A stretch of 64,000 nt of DNA, from the NCBI RefSeq assembly GCF_048898065.1, contig NZ_JBLWFI010000001.1, forward strand, positions 1,054,001-1,118,000, in the 5' to 3' direction. Positions 8,755 to 17,143 of the stretch are shown piece after piece. The translations under genes and the position numbers were made by a program. The DNA is from Tepidibacillus_B infernus. Lineage in GTDB: Bacteria; Bacillota; Bacilli; Tepidibacillales; Tepidibacillaceae. The notes beneath the pieces are model-generated. The model worked only from the letters and a program-made list of their open reading frames with translations. It searched no databases and was not told the origin of the DNA. The number at the start of each line of letters is the position of its first letter. The first letter of the stretch is position 1.

Positions 8755-8825
8755 TGTAAAAAAACCCCTTGCCTAAAATAAAATGTCCTTTACAAAGGGT
8801 ACATTTTAAAATAGGCTTGGGGTTT
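8755..8825 (-). terminator. Long imperfect hairpin terminator after degV
   Basis: The outer arms AAACCCC and GGGGTTT, then GCCTA/TAGGC and TAAAATGT/ACATTTTA pair (20 of 25 positions) around a loop that itself contains CCTTT and AAAGG. On the minus strand the stem ends in TTTTTTT. It separates degV from sdaAB. Confidence 0.8.
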
Positions 8826-8840
8826 ATCAGCAACACTCAA

Positions 8841-9695
8841 CTAAGATTTATACATCATGATTGCTAATGTTCCAGGACCTACATGAGTACCGATAACAGG
8901 TCCGATTTCCGTAATGACAAAATCCTGAACATTCATTTTTTCCCTTACGAGTTCTTCTAGCTTCTGAGCTTCTTCAAGGTTTATTGCATGAGAAATTCCT
9001 ACACGTACTTTTTGATCTTTTGCATAATCCATTAACATTTCTATAATCTTCGAAGTCGCTTTATTCCGTCCTCTTACTTTGTCAATTGCAAAAACTTCTC
9101 CTTGGTCATTCAAAGACAAAATAGGTTTGATGTTTAATAAAGATCCAAACAATGAGGAAGCCCTTCCAATACGTCCACCTTTATGTAAATAAGTTAAAGA
9201 GTCCACTAAAAAATAAACTTGAGTATCCTTTATAAGTTCTTCTGCTATTTGAATCGCTTCTTCAAAGCTCTTGCCTGCCTTTACTGCTTCAGCAACTCCT
9301 ACAACAATGATCCCAATCGAGTATGAAGCCTTTTTTGAATCTAAAACTGCAACTTCGATTCCTTCTTCTTCGACCATAGACTTAGCAAGGAGTGCTGATT
9401 GGACGGTTCCACTTAATGCAGCTGATAAATGAATCGAAATGATTTTGGCTTCATTTCCATTTGCCAACTTTTGATAAGTTTTAACAAAATCCATTGGAGA
9501 TGGCTGTGATGTTGTTGGCAACTCATCAGATTGCTTTAATTTTTCATAAAAAACATTGGGCGTAATGGTTTCCCCATCAAGGTAGGTTTGATTTTGCATA
9601 TGTACCTTTAATGGGACAACCGTTATTCCTAAAGATTGTGCAAGCTCTTTAGGGATATCTGCAGTACTATCAGTAACGACATAAACCTTCCCCAT
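8841..9695 (-). CDS. DegV/FakB-family fatty acid-binding protein
   Basis: The 284-residue protein has the DegV fold signatures: VVTDSTADIPKE at the N-terminus, TTSQPSPMDF and a later GGRIG segment (YLHKGGRIGRAS). Proteins of this family hold a fatty acid in a buried pocket; in FakB proteins the acid is presented to the kinase FakA for phosphorylation. The gene lies 11 bases downstream of a FakA-type kinase gene, so a FakB role is the natural inference. Which acyl chain it prefers cannot be told from sequence. The ribosome site is GAGGTGAC. In B. subtilis degV-like genes are not at this position, so the pairing here is informative. Confidence 0.87.
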   Translation of the reverse strand: MGKVYVVTDSTADIPKELAQSLGITVVPLKVHMQNQTYLDGETITPNVFYEKLKQSDELPTTSQPSPMDFVKTYQKLANGNEAKIISIHLSAALSGTVQSALLAKSMVEEEGIEVAVLDSKKASYSIGIIVVGVAEAVKAGKSFEEAIQIAEELIKDTQVYFLVDSLTYLHKGGRIGRASSLFGSLLNIKPILSLNDQGEVFAIDKVRGRNKATSKIIEMLMDYAKDQKVRVGISHAINLEEAQKLEELVREKMNVQDFVITEIGPVIGTHVGPGTLAIMMYKS

Positions 9696-9706
9696 TTTGT
9701 CACCTC

Positions 9707-11446
9707 TTATTCCTCAAGGGAGAAAATAAAATAATACAATGGTTGACCGCCATTATGTATTTCAACTTCGAGGTCTGGATAAGTTTCAGAAATTCTTTTC
9801 TCTAATTCATTCAATTGTTCAATATTTACATCTTCGCCATAGATAATGGTTAAGATCTCTTGATTTGTATCAATCATTTCCTTTAATAACATAAATGACG
9901 TCTCAAGCATGTCATTGGAAGTAGAAATGATCTTTCCGTCGGCAATCCCTAAATAATCACCAGCTTTAATTTCCATACCTTCAAATTTTGAATCTCTAAC
10001 TGCATAGGTTACCTGTCCAGTTTTAACGTGTGCTAAGGCTTCAACCATCAATTCTTTATTTTCTTCTAATGAAGCATTCGGATTAAATGATAATAAAGCC
10101 GTCATTCCTTGAGGAATAGATTTAGATGGAATCACCGCGACAGGCTGATCCACAAGTTTTTGCGCTTGTTCAGCTGCAAGAATGATATTACTGTTATTTG
10201 GAAGAATAATATATTTTTCTGCATGAACTTCTTTCATGGCATTAACAATATCTTCAGTACTTGGATTCATCGTTTGCCCACCACTAATGACGAAATCTAC
10301 CCCAAGACTCTTAAAAATTTCACTAATCCCTTCTCCCAAGGCAACAGCAATGATTCCATAGGGTTGTACCACTTTTGTCGCTTCATCGTCCATATTTTCT
10401 TCAGTCTTTCCATTACTAGACTCAACATTTCCAGCAGTATCATGATAATATCCTTCACCTAAGACGATGTGGCTATGCTGCTCCCTCATATTATCAATTT
10501 TAATTTTATGTAGACTTCCAAAGTTCATTGCAAAATTTAAAACGTCACCAGGATGTTCCGCGTGAATATGAACTTTAACAATTTCATCGTCAGCAACAAC
10601 TAAAAGAGAATCACCAAATTTAGAAATATTCTTTCTAAATTCTATCTCATCAAATGATTTAGCTTTTATTATTTGTTCATTTAGTCTAACGATAAATTCG
10701 GTACAATATCCAAATTCAATTTCTTCTGTTGAGAGCTTTGCTTGAACGGGTTGATGTTTATGAGCCATCTCTGCCAAACTAGTTTGTTCTCTATTTTCCA
10801 TCACCGATTCTTCAAATTGAAGCGTTTCTTCCCCTTTTAGAGCAGCCAAAAATCCTTCATAAATAAAGATTAAGCCTTGTCCCCCGGCATCAACGACCCC
10901 AACTTCTTTTAATACAGGCAACAAATCCGGTGTCTTCAATAGAGCAACTTTTCCTTTAGCAATCGTCTCTTCCATCACTTTCACGATGTTCGTTTCACGG
11001 CGAGCCACTTTTATCGCTTCTCGAGCCGCTTCTCTAGACACCGTTAAAATCGTTCCTTCAACAGGTTTCATTACCGCTTTATAAGCAGTATCAACACCTA
11101 GTTTAAGCGCATCAGCAAATTGTTTACTATCGATGGTCTCAAAGTTACTTACATATTTAGAGAAACCTCTAAACAACTGTGACAAAATCACTCCTGAATT
11201 TCCCCTCGCTCCCATCAATAAACCTTTTGCAAGGGCCCCAGCAGCTTTGCCGATATGATCGGTATTGATTTTCTTCAACTCGTTAACACCTGATGTAAGT
11301 GATAAATTCATATTGGTTCCTGTATCACCGTCTGGGACAGGAAATACATTTAGCGCATCAACATCTTTTACATGACGATTAAGATTTTGCGCTCCAGCAA
11401 GAACCATTTGCGTAAATAATTTTCCATCTATTTGTCGGTCGTTCAC
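9707..11446 (-). CDS. fakA: Fatty acid kinase A (DAK2/YloV family)
   Basis: FakA phosphorylates FakB-bound fatty acids to acyl phosphates, which feed phospholipid synthesis through PlsX/PlsY. The 579-residue protein has the N-terminal DAK2 (Dak phosphatase/kinase) domain with the metal and nucleotide motif NVFPVPDGDTGTNM, and GARGNSGVILSQ further on. The middle and C-terminal domains follow from about residue 200. The start is GTG, preceded by AAGGAGGATTTTT. It sits 15 bases after the Asp23-family gene and 11 bases before degV, so yloU-fakA-fakB behave as one unit. B. subtilis has yloU-yloV in the same place. Confidence 0.93.
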   Translation of the reverse strand: MNDRQIDGKLFTQMVLAGAQNLNRHVKDVDALNVFPVPDGDTGTNMNLSLTSGVNELKKINTDHIGKAAGALAKGLLMGARGNSGVILSQLFRGFSKYVSNFETIDSKQFADALKLGVDTAYKAVMKPVEGTILTVSREAAREAIKVARRETNIVKVMEETIAKGKVALLKTPDLLPVLKEVGVVDAGGQGLIFIYEGFLAALKGEETLQFEESVMENREQTSLAEMAHKHQPVQAKLSTEEIEFGYCTEFIVRLNEQIIKAKSFDEIEFRKNISKFGDSLLVVADDEIVKVHIHAEHPGDVLNFAMNFGSLHKIKIDNMREQHSHIVLGEGYYHDTAGNVESSNGKTEENMDDEATKVVQPYGIIAVALGEGISEIFKSLGVDFVISGGQTMNPSTEDIVNAMKEVHAEKYIILPNNSNIILAAEQAQKLVDQPVAVIPSKSIPQGMTALLSFNPNASLEENKELMVEALAHVKTGQVTYAVRDSKFEGMEIKAGDYLGIADGKIISTSNDMLETSFMLLKEMIDTNQEILTIIYGEDVNIEQLNELEKRISETYPDLEVEIHNGGQPLYYFIFSLEE

Positions 11447-11461
11447 AAAAATCCTCCTTAC

Positions 11462-11824
11462 CTACACTTGGGTCACACGGACACCTTGCACCATTACATT
11501 TACTCTAGAAACCTTAACACCAATCGTATTCTCTAATGTATAAATTACTTTTTGTTGCACATTATGAGCAACCTCTGAAATTTTAGTACCGTAACTAACA
11601 ATAATATACATATCAATAACAACCTCTTCATTTTCGCTACGCACTTCAATTCCTCTGCTAAGGTTCTCTCTTCTTAGTAATTCCGCAATACCATCTTTAA
11701 TTTGCTTACGAGAAGCCATACCAACCAAGCCAAAGACTTCCATTGCTGCAACTCCTGCAACAGTAGCAATCACTTCGTTGGTAATAAAAACTTTGCCTAA
11801 CTGATTTGACATTTCAATTGTCAT
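11462..11824 (-). CDS. Asp23/Gls24 family envelope stress protein (YloU)
   Basis: This 120-residue protein is full length for the Asp23/Gls24 family. It shows the conserved GKVFITNEVIATVAGVAAME start and the end YTLENTIGVKVSRVNVMVQG. Family members sit at the membrane and are linked to envelope stress and, through gene pairing with FakA, to fatty acid use. It is the first gene of a unit with fakA and degV, and diverges from rpmB across 221 bases. The ribosome site is AGGGGGATTAACTC. The family assignment is secure; function remains loosely defined. Confidence 0.92.
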   Translation of the reverse strand: MTIEMSNQLGKVFITNEVIATVAGVAAMEVFGLVGMASRKQIKDGIAELLRRENLSRGIEVRSENEEVVIDMYIIVSYGTKISEVAHNVQQKVIYTLENTIGVKVSRVNVMVQGVRVTQV

Positions 11825-11938
11825 GAGTTAATCCCCCTAAGAAATAGTATACCTTTGGGCTATATCTTATTTTACTATATATATTGTCATAATAAAAGTT
11901 TTTGATGATTTTTTATGGAATTCTGGTTCAAACTCGAC

Positions 11939-11967
11939 TTGAAAAAAGGAATTTGATATGCTACTAT
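11939..11967 (+). promoter_or_regulatory. Probable sigma-A promoter for rpmB
   Basis: TTGAAA (11939-11944) and TACTAT (11962-11967) are separated by 17 bases, with TG one base before the -10 hexamer. It lies about 80 bases upstream of the rpmB start in the divergent gap with yloU. Confidence 0.65.
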
Positions 11968-12045
11968 ATCCAAGTATGTAATTCTTTGTGTATGTAACAT
12001 CATTATTATTCATGTTTTTTAAGTAGTTTATAAGGGGGTGGGCAC

Positions 12046-12234
12046 ATGTCTCGTAAGTGCTATGTTACTGGTAAGAAAGGGCGTACAGGAAATGCTGTAA
12101 GTCACTCCAATCGTAAAAATAAACGCAAATGGGGCGTTAATGTACAAAAAGTTCGTATTTTAGTAGATGGCAAACCAAAACGTGTTTATGTAAGTACTAG
12201 AGCTTTAAAATCAGGTAAAGTTACTCGTGTTTAA
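12046..12234 (+). CDS. rpmB: 50S ribosomal protein L28
   Basis: L28 is a small basic protein of the large ribosomal subunit. The 62-residue product has the standard length and motifs: MSRKCYVTGKKG, HSNRKNKRKWG and the C-terminal STRALKSGKVTRV. The N-terminus has one CxxxG element and no zinc-binding four-cysteine set, so this looks like the zinc-free form. The ribosome site is AAGGGGGTGGGCAC. The gene is transcribed alone and ends in a clear hairpin terminator that it shares with spoVM, which runs toward it. This rpmB-spoVM-thiN arrangement is the same in B. subtilis. Confidence 0.97.
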   Translation: MSRKCYVTGKKGRTGNAVSHSNRKNKRKWGVNVQKVRILVDGKPKRVYVSTRALKSGKVTRV

Positions 12235-12251
12235 TGAAGATTTTTGAATAC

Positions 12252-12279
12252 AAAAAAGCACCAATCTTGGTGCTTTTTC
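12252..12279. terminator. Bidirectional terminator between rpmB and spoVM
   Basis: AAAAAGCACCAA and TTGGTGCTTTTT form a perfect stem with a T-run on both strands. It ends rpmB on the plus strand and spoVM on the minus strand. Confidence 0.9.
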
Positions 12280-12316
12280 TACTGTTTAAAATGAAGAATA
12301 AGTCCTATTCACGAAC

Positions 12317-12400
12317 TTACTTCTCTTTTTGGAAGATTCCCATGACGGCTTTTACAAAGCCTCCTAAAAATTTTGGAAGTTTGATTGTATAGAATCTCAC
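12317..12400 (-). CDS. spoVM: Stage V sporulation protein M (SpoVM)
   Basis: This 27-residue frame is an unmistakable SpoVM: the amphipathic FYTIKLPKFLGG core with proline 9 is intact, followed by a second half rich in valine, methionine and lysine. SpoVM is made in the mother cell, inserts into the convex outer forespore membrane and recruits the SpoIVA coat scaffold; it also modulates FtsH. The start codon is GTG with an AAGGGAGGGG ribosome site seven bases upstream, and the second residue is Arg instead of the Lys of B. subtilis. Position between rpmB and thiN is the same as in B. subtilis. Its presence is strong evidence that the organism forms spores. Confidence 0.95.
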   Translation of the reverse strand: MRFYTIKLPKFLGGFVKAVMGIFQKEK

Positions 12401-12506
12401 CCCTACCCCTCCCTTATGGAAACGTTCATTATTCTCAGATTTAATGAAAAGATCATCAAATACACAAGTGCCTAATACAGTATATTCATCTATCCAATAA
12501 AATGTA

Positions 12507-12537
12507 CAAAAAAAGCAACTATTTTTTATAGCTGCTT
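12507..12537 (-). terminator. Terminator after thiN
   Basis: On the minus strand AGCAGCTAT pairs with ATAGTTGCT (one G-U) and is followed by seven T residues. The stem overlaps the thiN stop codon. Confidence 0.8.
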
Positions 12538-13183
12538 AGTCTTTACTTTCAATGATTAATAATATTCCTTTTAAGATTGAAATCGTTCCCTTTTCCTCTA
12601 CTAATTCATTACTTATTCCATAGGGTATGCCTAGTTTCATTACTGCATTTTGAAGCGGGTATTTGAATCCGGAAATCGTTAATCCCTCTACTTGATCACT
12701 AAATGGAATTAATGATACATAAGTATATTTACTTTTATCAATAATTTTTCTCTGTCCAGGTAAAAGGATTTGAATTCGGTTATTTCCACCTATCATGACA
12801 GCTTCCACATTCTTTTCAGCTGCTTGCAATAGGACATGAATGTTCGCTATTACATGGTCTAACCGGGTTCCAATCCCCCCTAATAAAGTAATGCGTTTTA
12901 TATTTAAAGTAAGTGCTAACTGTACAGCTAATTCTGTATCTGTTTCATCCTTTTCGGCGGGAGACTGATGAATTCGATCGGCGTATTGGGTTTTTACTTT
13001 TTCAAAGAAAGAAGTATCAACCGAATCAAAATCGCCAACAATATAATCTGGTACAATCCCATGAATAATAAGCCATTCTGCCCCACGATCAACCCCAATT
13101 ACAATTGCACTTTTTTTGATGAAGGGTAAAATGCTTTCAGTAAGTAGTCCACCTGTTACAATCATAACCTCTTCCTTACCCAT
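12536..13183 (-). CDS. thiN: Thiamine pyrophosphokinase
   Basis: ThiN transfers pyrophosphate from ATP to thiamine to give thiamine diphosphate, the active cofactor. The 215-residue protein shows the N-terminal VIGVDRGAEWLI and VGDFDSVD motifs that bind magnesium and nucleotide. GGIGTRLDHVIANIHVL carries the family's R-x-D-H element. It is preceded by GGGAGCAGTAA. In B. subtilis thiN directly follows rpe in the rsgA-rpe cluster; here the OpuA transporter and its regulator have been placed between rpe and thiN. Confidence 0.94.
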   Translation of the reverse strand: MGKEEVMIVTGGLLTESILPFIKKSAIVIGVDRGAEWLIIHGIVPDYIVGDFDSVDTSFFEKVKTQYADRIHQSPAEKDETDTELAVQLALTLNIKRITLLGGIGTRLDHVIANIHVLLQAAEKNVEAVMIGGNNRIQILLPGQRKIIDKSKYTYVSLIPFSDQVEGLTISGFKYPLQNAVMKLGIPYGISNELVEEKGTISILKGILLIIESKD

Positions 13184-13277
13184 TTACTGCTCCCTCACTT
13201 CTTTACCATATGGTTAGATTTATAACTAATTGTATCAAATTTATATGAATGAAGAAAAAAAGTTATCTTTCTTTACT

Positions 13278-13306
13278 AAGAAAAGGGACATGATTTACAT
13301 GCCCCA
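13278..13306 (-). terminator. Terminator after the opuA operon
   Basis: On the minus strand GGGGCATG and CATGTCCC pair around TAAAT and are followed by TTTTCTT. It lies 9-37 bases past the opuAC stop. Confidence 0.7.
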
Positions 13307-13314
13307 CTCTCAAG

Positions 13315-14214
13315 TTATTCAGCTGATAACCAAGCTTTTATTTTCTCTTCGTTCTCTTCTACCCATTTTTTTGCTGCTTCTGTCTCATCCATTCCATCCT
13401 GAATCCATCCCATTACTTGTTCCATATCGGAAGGTTCCCAATAAAATTGATCAAAGAAATTGTAAAGGGTTGGATCATCTTCTTTTAAACCTTTACGAAC
13501 AAGTGTATCGATTTCCTCTGCTTCTCCATATACTCCCTTTGGATCTTCAAGATATTTTAAGTCATATTTTGCAAACATCCAATGAGGGGTCCAACCTGTT
13601 ACTACAATCCACTCATTATTTTTATAGGCTCGATCTAGTGCTGCTGTCATAGCTGCATCGGAACTTGAGCGAAGATTAAGGTCTAGCCCATATTTTTCGA
13701 TGGCAATATCAGTTGTAGCCATAATTCCTGCCCCAGCGTCGATTCCGACGATGTCACCATTAAATTTGTCTTTATTCTCATTTAACTCTTCAATAGAGTT
13801 AATATCCACATACTTTGGTACTACTAAACCAATAATCGTTCCTTCTAAATTAGGCCCTAAATTTTCTAACTTATCTTTGTGTTTTTCATACAATGCTTTC
13901 TGTGTGGTTGGTAACCAAGCAGCAACAGTTGCATCTGCTTCACCACTAGCGACAGAGTTGTACATTGCACCAGGATTTACCTGTTTCATATCAACTTCAT
14001 AGCCTAATTTATCTTCCAGAATGGTTTTAACAACATTTGTGCTTGCAATTTCTGATGCCCATGCAACATAAGAAAGAGTAACTTTTCTTTTTGCTTTTTG
14101 TTCATTTTTTGCTGTTTGATCCTCTGAAGTTGGAGTTGAACTACATCCACTTAGAACCAAACCTAAGCTCAAAATGGAAATTAATAAGAAAACACCTACT
14201 TTTTTCATGTTCAT
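13315..14214 (-). CDS. opuAC: Glycine betaine ABC transporter substrate-binding lipoprotein
   Basis: The 299-residue precursor starts with a lipoprotein signal ending in LVLSGCSS; the lipobox cysteine near residue 24 becomes lipidated and anchors the protein outside the membrane. The mature part is an OpuAC-type binding domain. Aromatic residues that could form the cage around a quaternary amine are visible in SYVAWASE, VAAWLP and VTGWTPHWMF. It is the last gene of opuAA-opuAB-opuAC. Substrate is most likely glycine betaine or proline betaine; the exact range needs an assay. The start has a GGAGGGGAATTTC ribosome site. Confidence 0.93.
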   Translation of the reverse strand: MNMKKVGVFLLISILSLGLVLSGCSSTPTSEDQTAKNEQKAKRKVTLSYVAWASEIASTNVVKTILEDKLGYEVDMKQVNPGAMYNSVASGEADATVAAWLPTTQKALYEKHKDKLENLGPNLEGTIIGLVVPKYVDINSIEELNENKDKFNGDIVGIDAGAGIMATTDIAIEKYGLDLNLRSSSDAAMTAALDRAYKNNEWIVVTGWTPHWMFAKYDLKYLEDPKGVYGEAEEIDTLVRKGLKEDDPTLYNFFDQFYWEPSDMEQVMGWIQDGMDETEAAKKWVEENEEKIKAWLSAE

Positions 14215-14233
14215 GAAATTCCCCTCCTATTTT

Positions 14234-15091
14234 TTATCTATTATTTTTGCGTTGACCAAGGTTTTGGGTTAGGCGGTCTAAAATAATAGCTAATACAACA
14301 ACTGCTAATCCTGCTTCAAAACCAACACCAATTTCTAAATTGGTAACCGCATATAAGACAACTTCACCCAATCCTGAAGCCCCAATCATTGAGGCAATAA
14401 CAACCATGGACAACGAAAGCATAATCGTTTGATTGATTCCTGCCATAATCGTTGGCAAAGCTAAAGGGATTTGCACCTTCCATAGTTTTTGTCCGCCTGT
14501 AGAACCAAAGGAATCTGCAGCTTCAACTAATTCACTAGGTACCTGTCTAATGCCTAAATTCGTTAATCGGATCGTTGGAGGCATCGCAAATACGACAGAT
14601 GAAAGCACGCCCGGTACCACTCCAATACTAAAGAACATTATTGCAGGTAATAAGTAAACAAAGGCTGGCATGGTTTGCATCATATCTAGAATTGGGGTAA
14701 CAAAGTCCCTTACCACATCATTTCTTGCTGACCAAATACCAATCGGGATTCCAATAATAAAAGAAATAAAAGCTGAAGAAAGAACTAATGATAAAGTTTC
14801 CATGGTTTCTTTCCATAAATCCATATTATAAATGTATAGAAATCCTATCAAAGTAAAGATCGTCATTGATTTTTTCTTTGTTAATAACCAGGACAGTAAG
14901 ACGATCCCAATGATGAAAACTGGAATAGGTATGGTTTGCAAGAAATGGGTAAGAGAATCAATAGGAACACCTACACCTTTTTTGAAGGCATCAAAAAAAG
15001 GTTGGTACTCTGTGGTCATAAATTCAGTTATTTGATCTATCCATTCTCTTATTGGTAGTTTGTGATTATTCATCCATTGGTCCATCTTCAT
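14234..15091 (-). CDS. opuAB: Glycine betaine ABC transporter permease
   Basis: The 285-residue inner membrane protein has a hydrophilic N-terminal region, then about six to seven membrane segments. The ABC permease coupling loop is EAADSFGSTGGQKLWKVQIP. OpuAB homologues form the membrane channel of the OpuA uptake system. The first ATG overlaps opuAA by 26 bases; a second in-frame ATG two codons later has better spacing from GGGGTGA. Either choice keeps translational coupling with opuAA. It ends 19 bases before opuAC. Confidence 0.93.
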   Translation of the reverse strand: MKMDQWMNNHKLPIREWIDQITEFMTTEYQPFFDAFKKGVGVPIDSLTHFLQTIPIPVFIIGIVLLSWLLTKKKSMTIFTLIGFLYIYNMDLWKETMETLSLVLSSAFISFIIGIPIGIWSARNDVVRDFVTPILDMMQTMPAFVYLLPAIMFFSIGVVPGVLSSVVFAMPPTIRLTNLGIRQVPSELVEAADSFGSTGGQKLWKVQIPLALPTIMAGINQTIMLSLSMVVIASMIGASGLGEVVLYAVTNLEIGVGFEAGLAVVVLAIILDRLTQNLGQRKNNR

Positions 15092-16274
15092 TCACCCCGT
15101 TTCCTGATAAGGCTCCAATCACTGCGCCACGAATCACTGCCCCTTTTAAACGTTTATCTTCATCGACAACAGCAACTGGTATTTTTGCTACAGCAACTAA
15201 AGGCAATAAGTCACTTAATACCGTTTCCGGCTTAACCCTTAGCACATCTTTTATCATGACTACATCAATAGGTAAATTCTGTTTTATTGCCCTATCTGCA
15301 TCCTCTGCTGTTAACGCGCCAACTAGTTGTTTTAAACGATTGACTACATAAATACTAGATATTCCCAAATCTCTCATTCTTTTTAAAGCGACTCTAGGGC
15401 CATCTTTTTCAATCGTTACCGACTCAGGTCGTTTCATTACATTAGCTGCCGTTAATACTTTAGACCAGTCTACATCTTCAACAAATCGTTCTACATACTC
15501 ATTAGCTGGATTCATCATGATTTCTTCTGGCGTACCAATTTGTACAATTGATCCATCTTTCATCAATGCAATCCGGTCGCCAATTCTTAATGCCTCATCC
15601 AAATCGTGTGTAATAAAAATGATTGTTTTTTTCATTTTAGCTTGTAATTCAATTAATTCATCTTGCATTTCTTTTCGAATCAAAGGATCTAAAGCACTAA
15701 AGGCTTCATCCATCAATAAAATTTCTGGATCATTTGCTAGTGCCCTTGCTAGTCCAACCCTTTGTTGCATTCCGCCACTTAATTGATCAGGATATTGTTG
15801 TTCCCAACCCTTCAAACCGACCAATTCTAAGGCCTGTTTCGCTTGTTTTAACCTACTATCCTTATGTAAACCTTGGATTTCTAATCCATACTCCACATTT
15901 TCAAGAACAGTTTTATGAGGAAATAGCGCAAACCGTTGGAATACCATACTAATCTTTTTCCTTCTTACCTCTCGAAGTTGATCTTGTCTCATCTTCGTGA
16001 TTTCCTCATTTTGAATCCATATCTGGCCAGCTGTGGGTTCAATTAATCGATTAAGCATTCGCACTAATGTAGACTTACCACTACCTGATAATCCCATAAT
16101 CACAAATATTTCACCCTGATAAACATCAAAGTTCGCTTGATTTACTCCTACTGTTAATCCTGTTTGATTTAAGATTGTATTTTTATCGATTCCTTTATTT
16201 AACATTTCAATTGCTTTACTGGGGTTGTGACCAAAAATTTTAGTTAAATTTTTCACCTCTAATATCTTCTCCAT
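15066..16274 (-). CDS. opuAA: Glycine betaine ABC transporter ATPase with CBS domains
   Basis: The ATPase energises osmoprotectant uptake. Motifs in order are Walker A GLSGSGKSTLV, signature LSGGMQQRVGLARALA and Walker B EILLMDEAFSALD. The C-terminal third (about 280-390) is a pair of CBS domains, which in OpuA of lactococci senses ionic strength. I chose the ATG at 16274 (402 residues, starting MEKILEVKNLTKIFG) because GAGGTGGATT lies directly before it; an upstream in-frame start would add eight residues. It is the first gene of the operon and is divergent from the GbsR-type regulator. Confidence 0.94.
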   Translation of the reverse strand: MEKILEVKNLTKIFGHNPSKAIEMLNKGIDKNTILNQTGLTVGVNQANFDVYQGEIFVIMGLSGSGKSTLVRMLNRLIEPTAGQIWIQNEEITKMRQDQLREVRRKKISMVFQRFALFPHKTVLENVEYGLEIQGLHKDSRLKQAKQALELVGLKGWEQQYPDQLSGGMQQRVGLARALANDPEILLMDEAFSALDPLIRKEMQDELIELQAKMKKTIIFITHDLDEALRIGDRIALMKDGSIVQIGTPEEIMMNPANEYVERFVEDVDWSKVLTAANVMKRPESVTIEKDGPRVALKRMRDLGISSIYVVNRLKQLVGALTAEDADRAIKQNLPIDVVMIKDVLRVKPETVLSDLLPLVAVAKIPVAVVDEDKRLKGAVIRGAVIGALSGNGVNEDGPMDE

Positions 16275-16371
16275 AATCCACCTCTTCTCGAAGCACATTT
16301 CAAATGACTACTTTTTTATTTTAAGAAAACCTCGAATAAGAAACAAACATCATATTCCGTTATTTCCTTTT

Positions 16372-16400
16372 ATATTGTTCATTCAGAAAAAACTGTACAA
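16372..16400 (-). promoter_or_regulatory. Probable opuA promoter with a candidate operator in its spacer
   Basis: On the minus strand TTGTAC and CAATAT are 17 bases apart. The spacer contains TGAATGAA (complement at 16378-16385), an 8-mer repeated at 16550-16557 just before the regulator gene. The promoter match is moderate; the operator role is inferred from the repeat and the divergent layout. Confidence 0.5.
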
Positions 16401-16506
16401 AATTATTTTAATGTATACTTAGAAATCCTTTCAGATCCTGCCATATGATACCTATCTTAACTCTTTACTGAAATGGCTCAATTAGTTACAATAAAAATCG
16501 AATGTT

Positions 16507-16535
16507 TTAATAAGAAAAGTACATTTTAGTATAAT
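16507..16535 (+). promoter_or_regulatory. Probable promoter for the GbsR-type regulator
   Basis: TTAATA (16507-16512) and a perfect TATAAT (16530-16535) are separated by 17 bases. The copy of TGAATGAA at 16550-16557 falls just downstream of the predicted transcription start, where a bound repressor could block transcription. Confidence 0.55.
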
Positions 16536-16591
16536 CATTTTTTTTAGTTTGAATGAATAAATAGACGTTAAGATGGGGAGCTGATCCATCA

Positions 16592-17143
16592 ATGAGAGAT
16601 GATCAACAAATCTTAGAAGAGGCTCGGGAAAGGGTCATTCAATCGATTGCTGATAACATGGACTTATATGGGATTACAGACTCTATAGGTAGATTATATG
16701 GTACTCTTTATTTTTCTGATCGTGCCTTAACCCTTGATGAAATGCGGGAAAGCTTAGGTATGAGTAAAACCAGTATGAGTACTGGAGTTCGAACTTTATT
16801 AGATACAAAGATGGTACATAAGGTTTGGAAAAAAGGTGTAAGAAAGGATCTTTACCAAGCAGAAGGAGACTGGTATAAAACCTTTTTTGATTTTTTCTCT
16901 ACAAAGTGGAAAAGGGCTATTGAAATCAACTTAGCAGCTATTGAAAAATCAAAACAAGATTATAGTTATTTGATAGAACGAAAGGAAACTATACAAGAAA
17001 TCAGAGAGCTCGCCCAATTAGACTTAAAAAAGCTAGAAGAAGCTGAAAGCTATTATTTTTGGTTAGAAAAACTAATCGACACTTTTGAGTCAGGGGAGAT
17101 TTTCAAACTGATTCCAAAAATCAAAGATAACCCACAAAAGTGA
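16592..17143 (+). CDS. GbsR/MarR-type transcriptional repressor
   Basis: The 183-residue protein belongs to the GbsR subfamily of MarR-like regulators: a winged helix-turn-helix (about residues 35-95, with MRESLGMSKTSMSTGVRTLL as recognition region) and a helical C-terminal half. GbsR and OpcR proteins of B. subtilis repress choline uptake, betaine synthesis and Opu transporter genes. Its divergent position beside opuAA suggests that it controls opuA, and a shared 8-mer in both promoter regions is compatible with this. The stop codon lies inside the left arm of a dispersed 49-bp repeat. The ribosome site GGGGAG is 12 bases from the ATG, longer than usual. Confidence 0.87.
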   Translation: MRDDQQILEEARERVIQSIADNMDLYGITDSIGRLYGTLYFSDRALTLDEMRESLGMSKTSMSTGVRTLLDTKMVHKVWKKGVRKDLYQAEGDWYKTFFDFFSTKWKRAIEINLAAIEKSKQDYSYLIERKETIQEIRELAQLDLKKLEEAESYYFWLEKLIDTFESGEIFKLIPKIKDNPQK

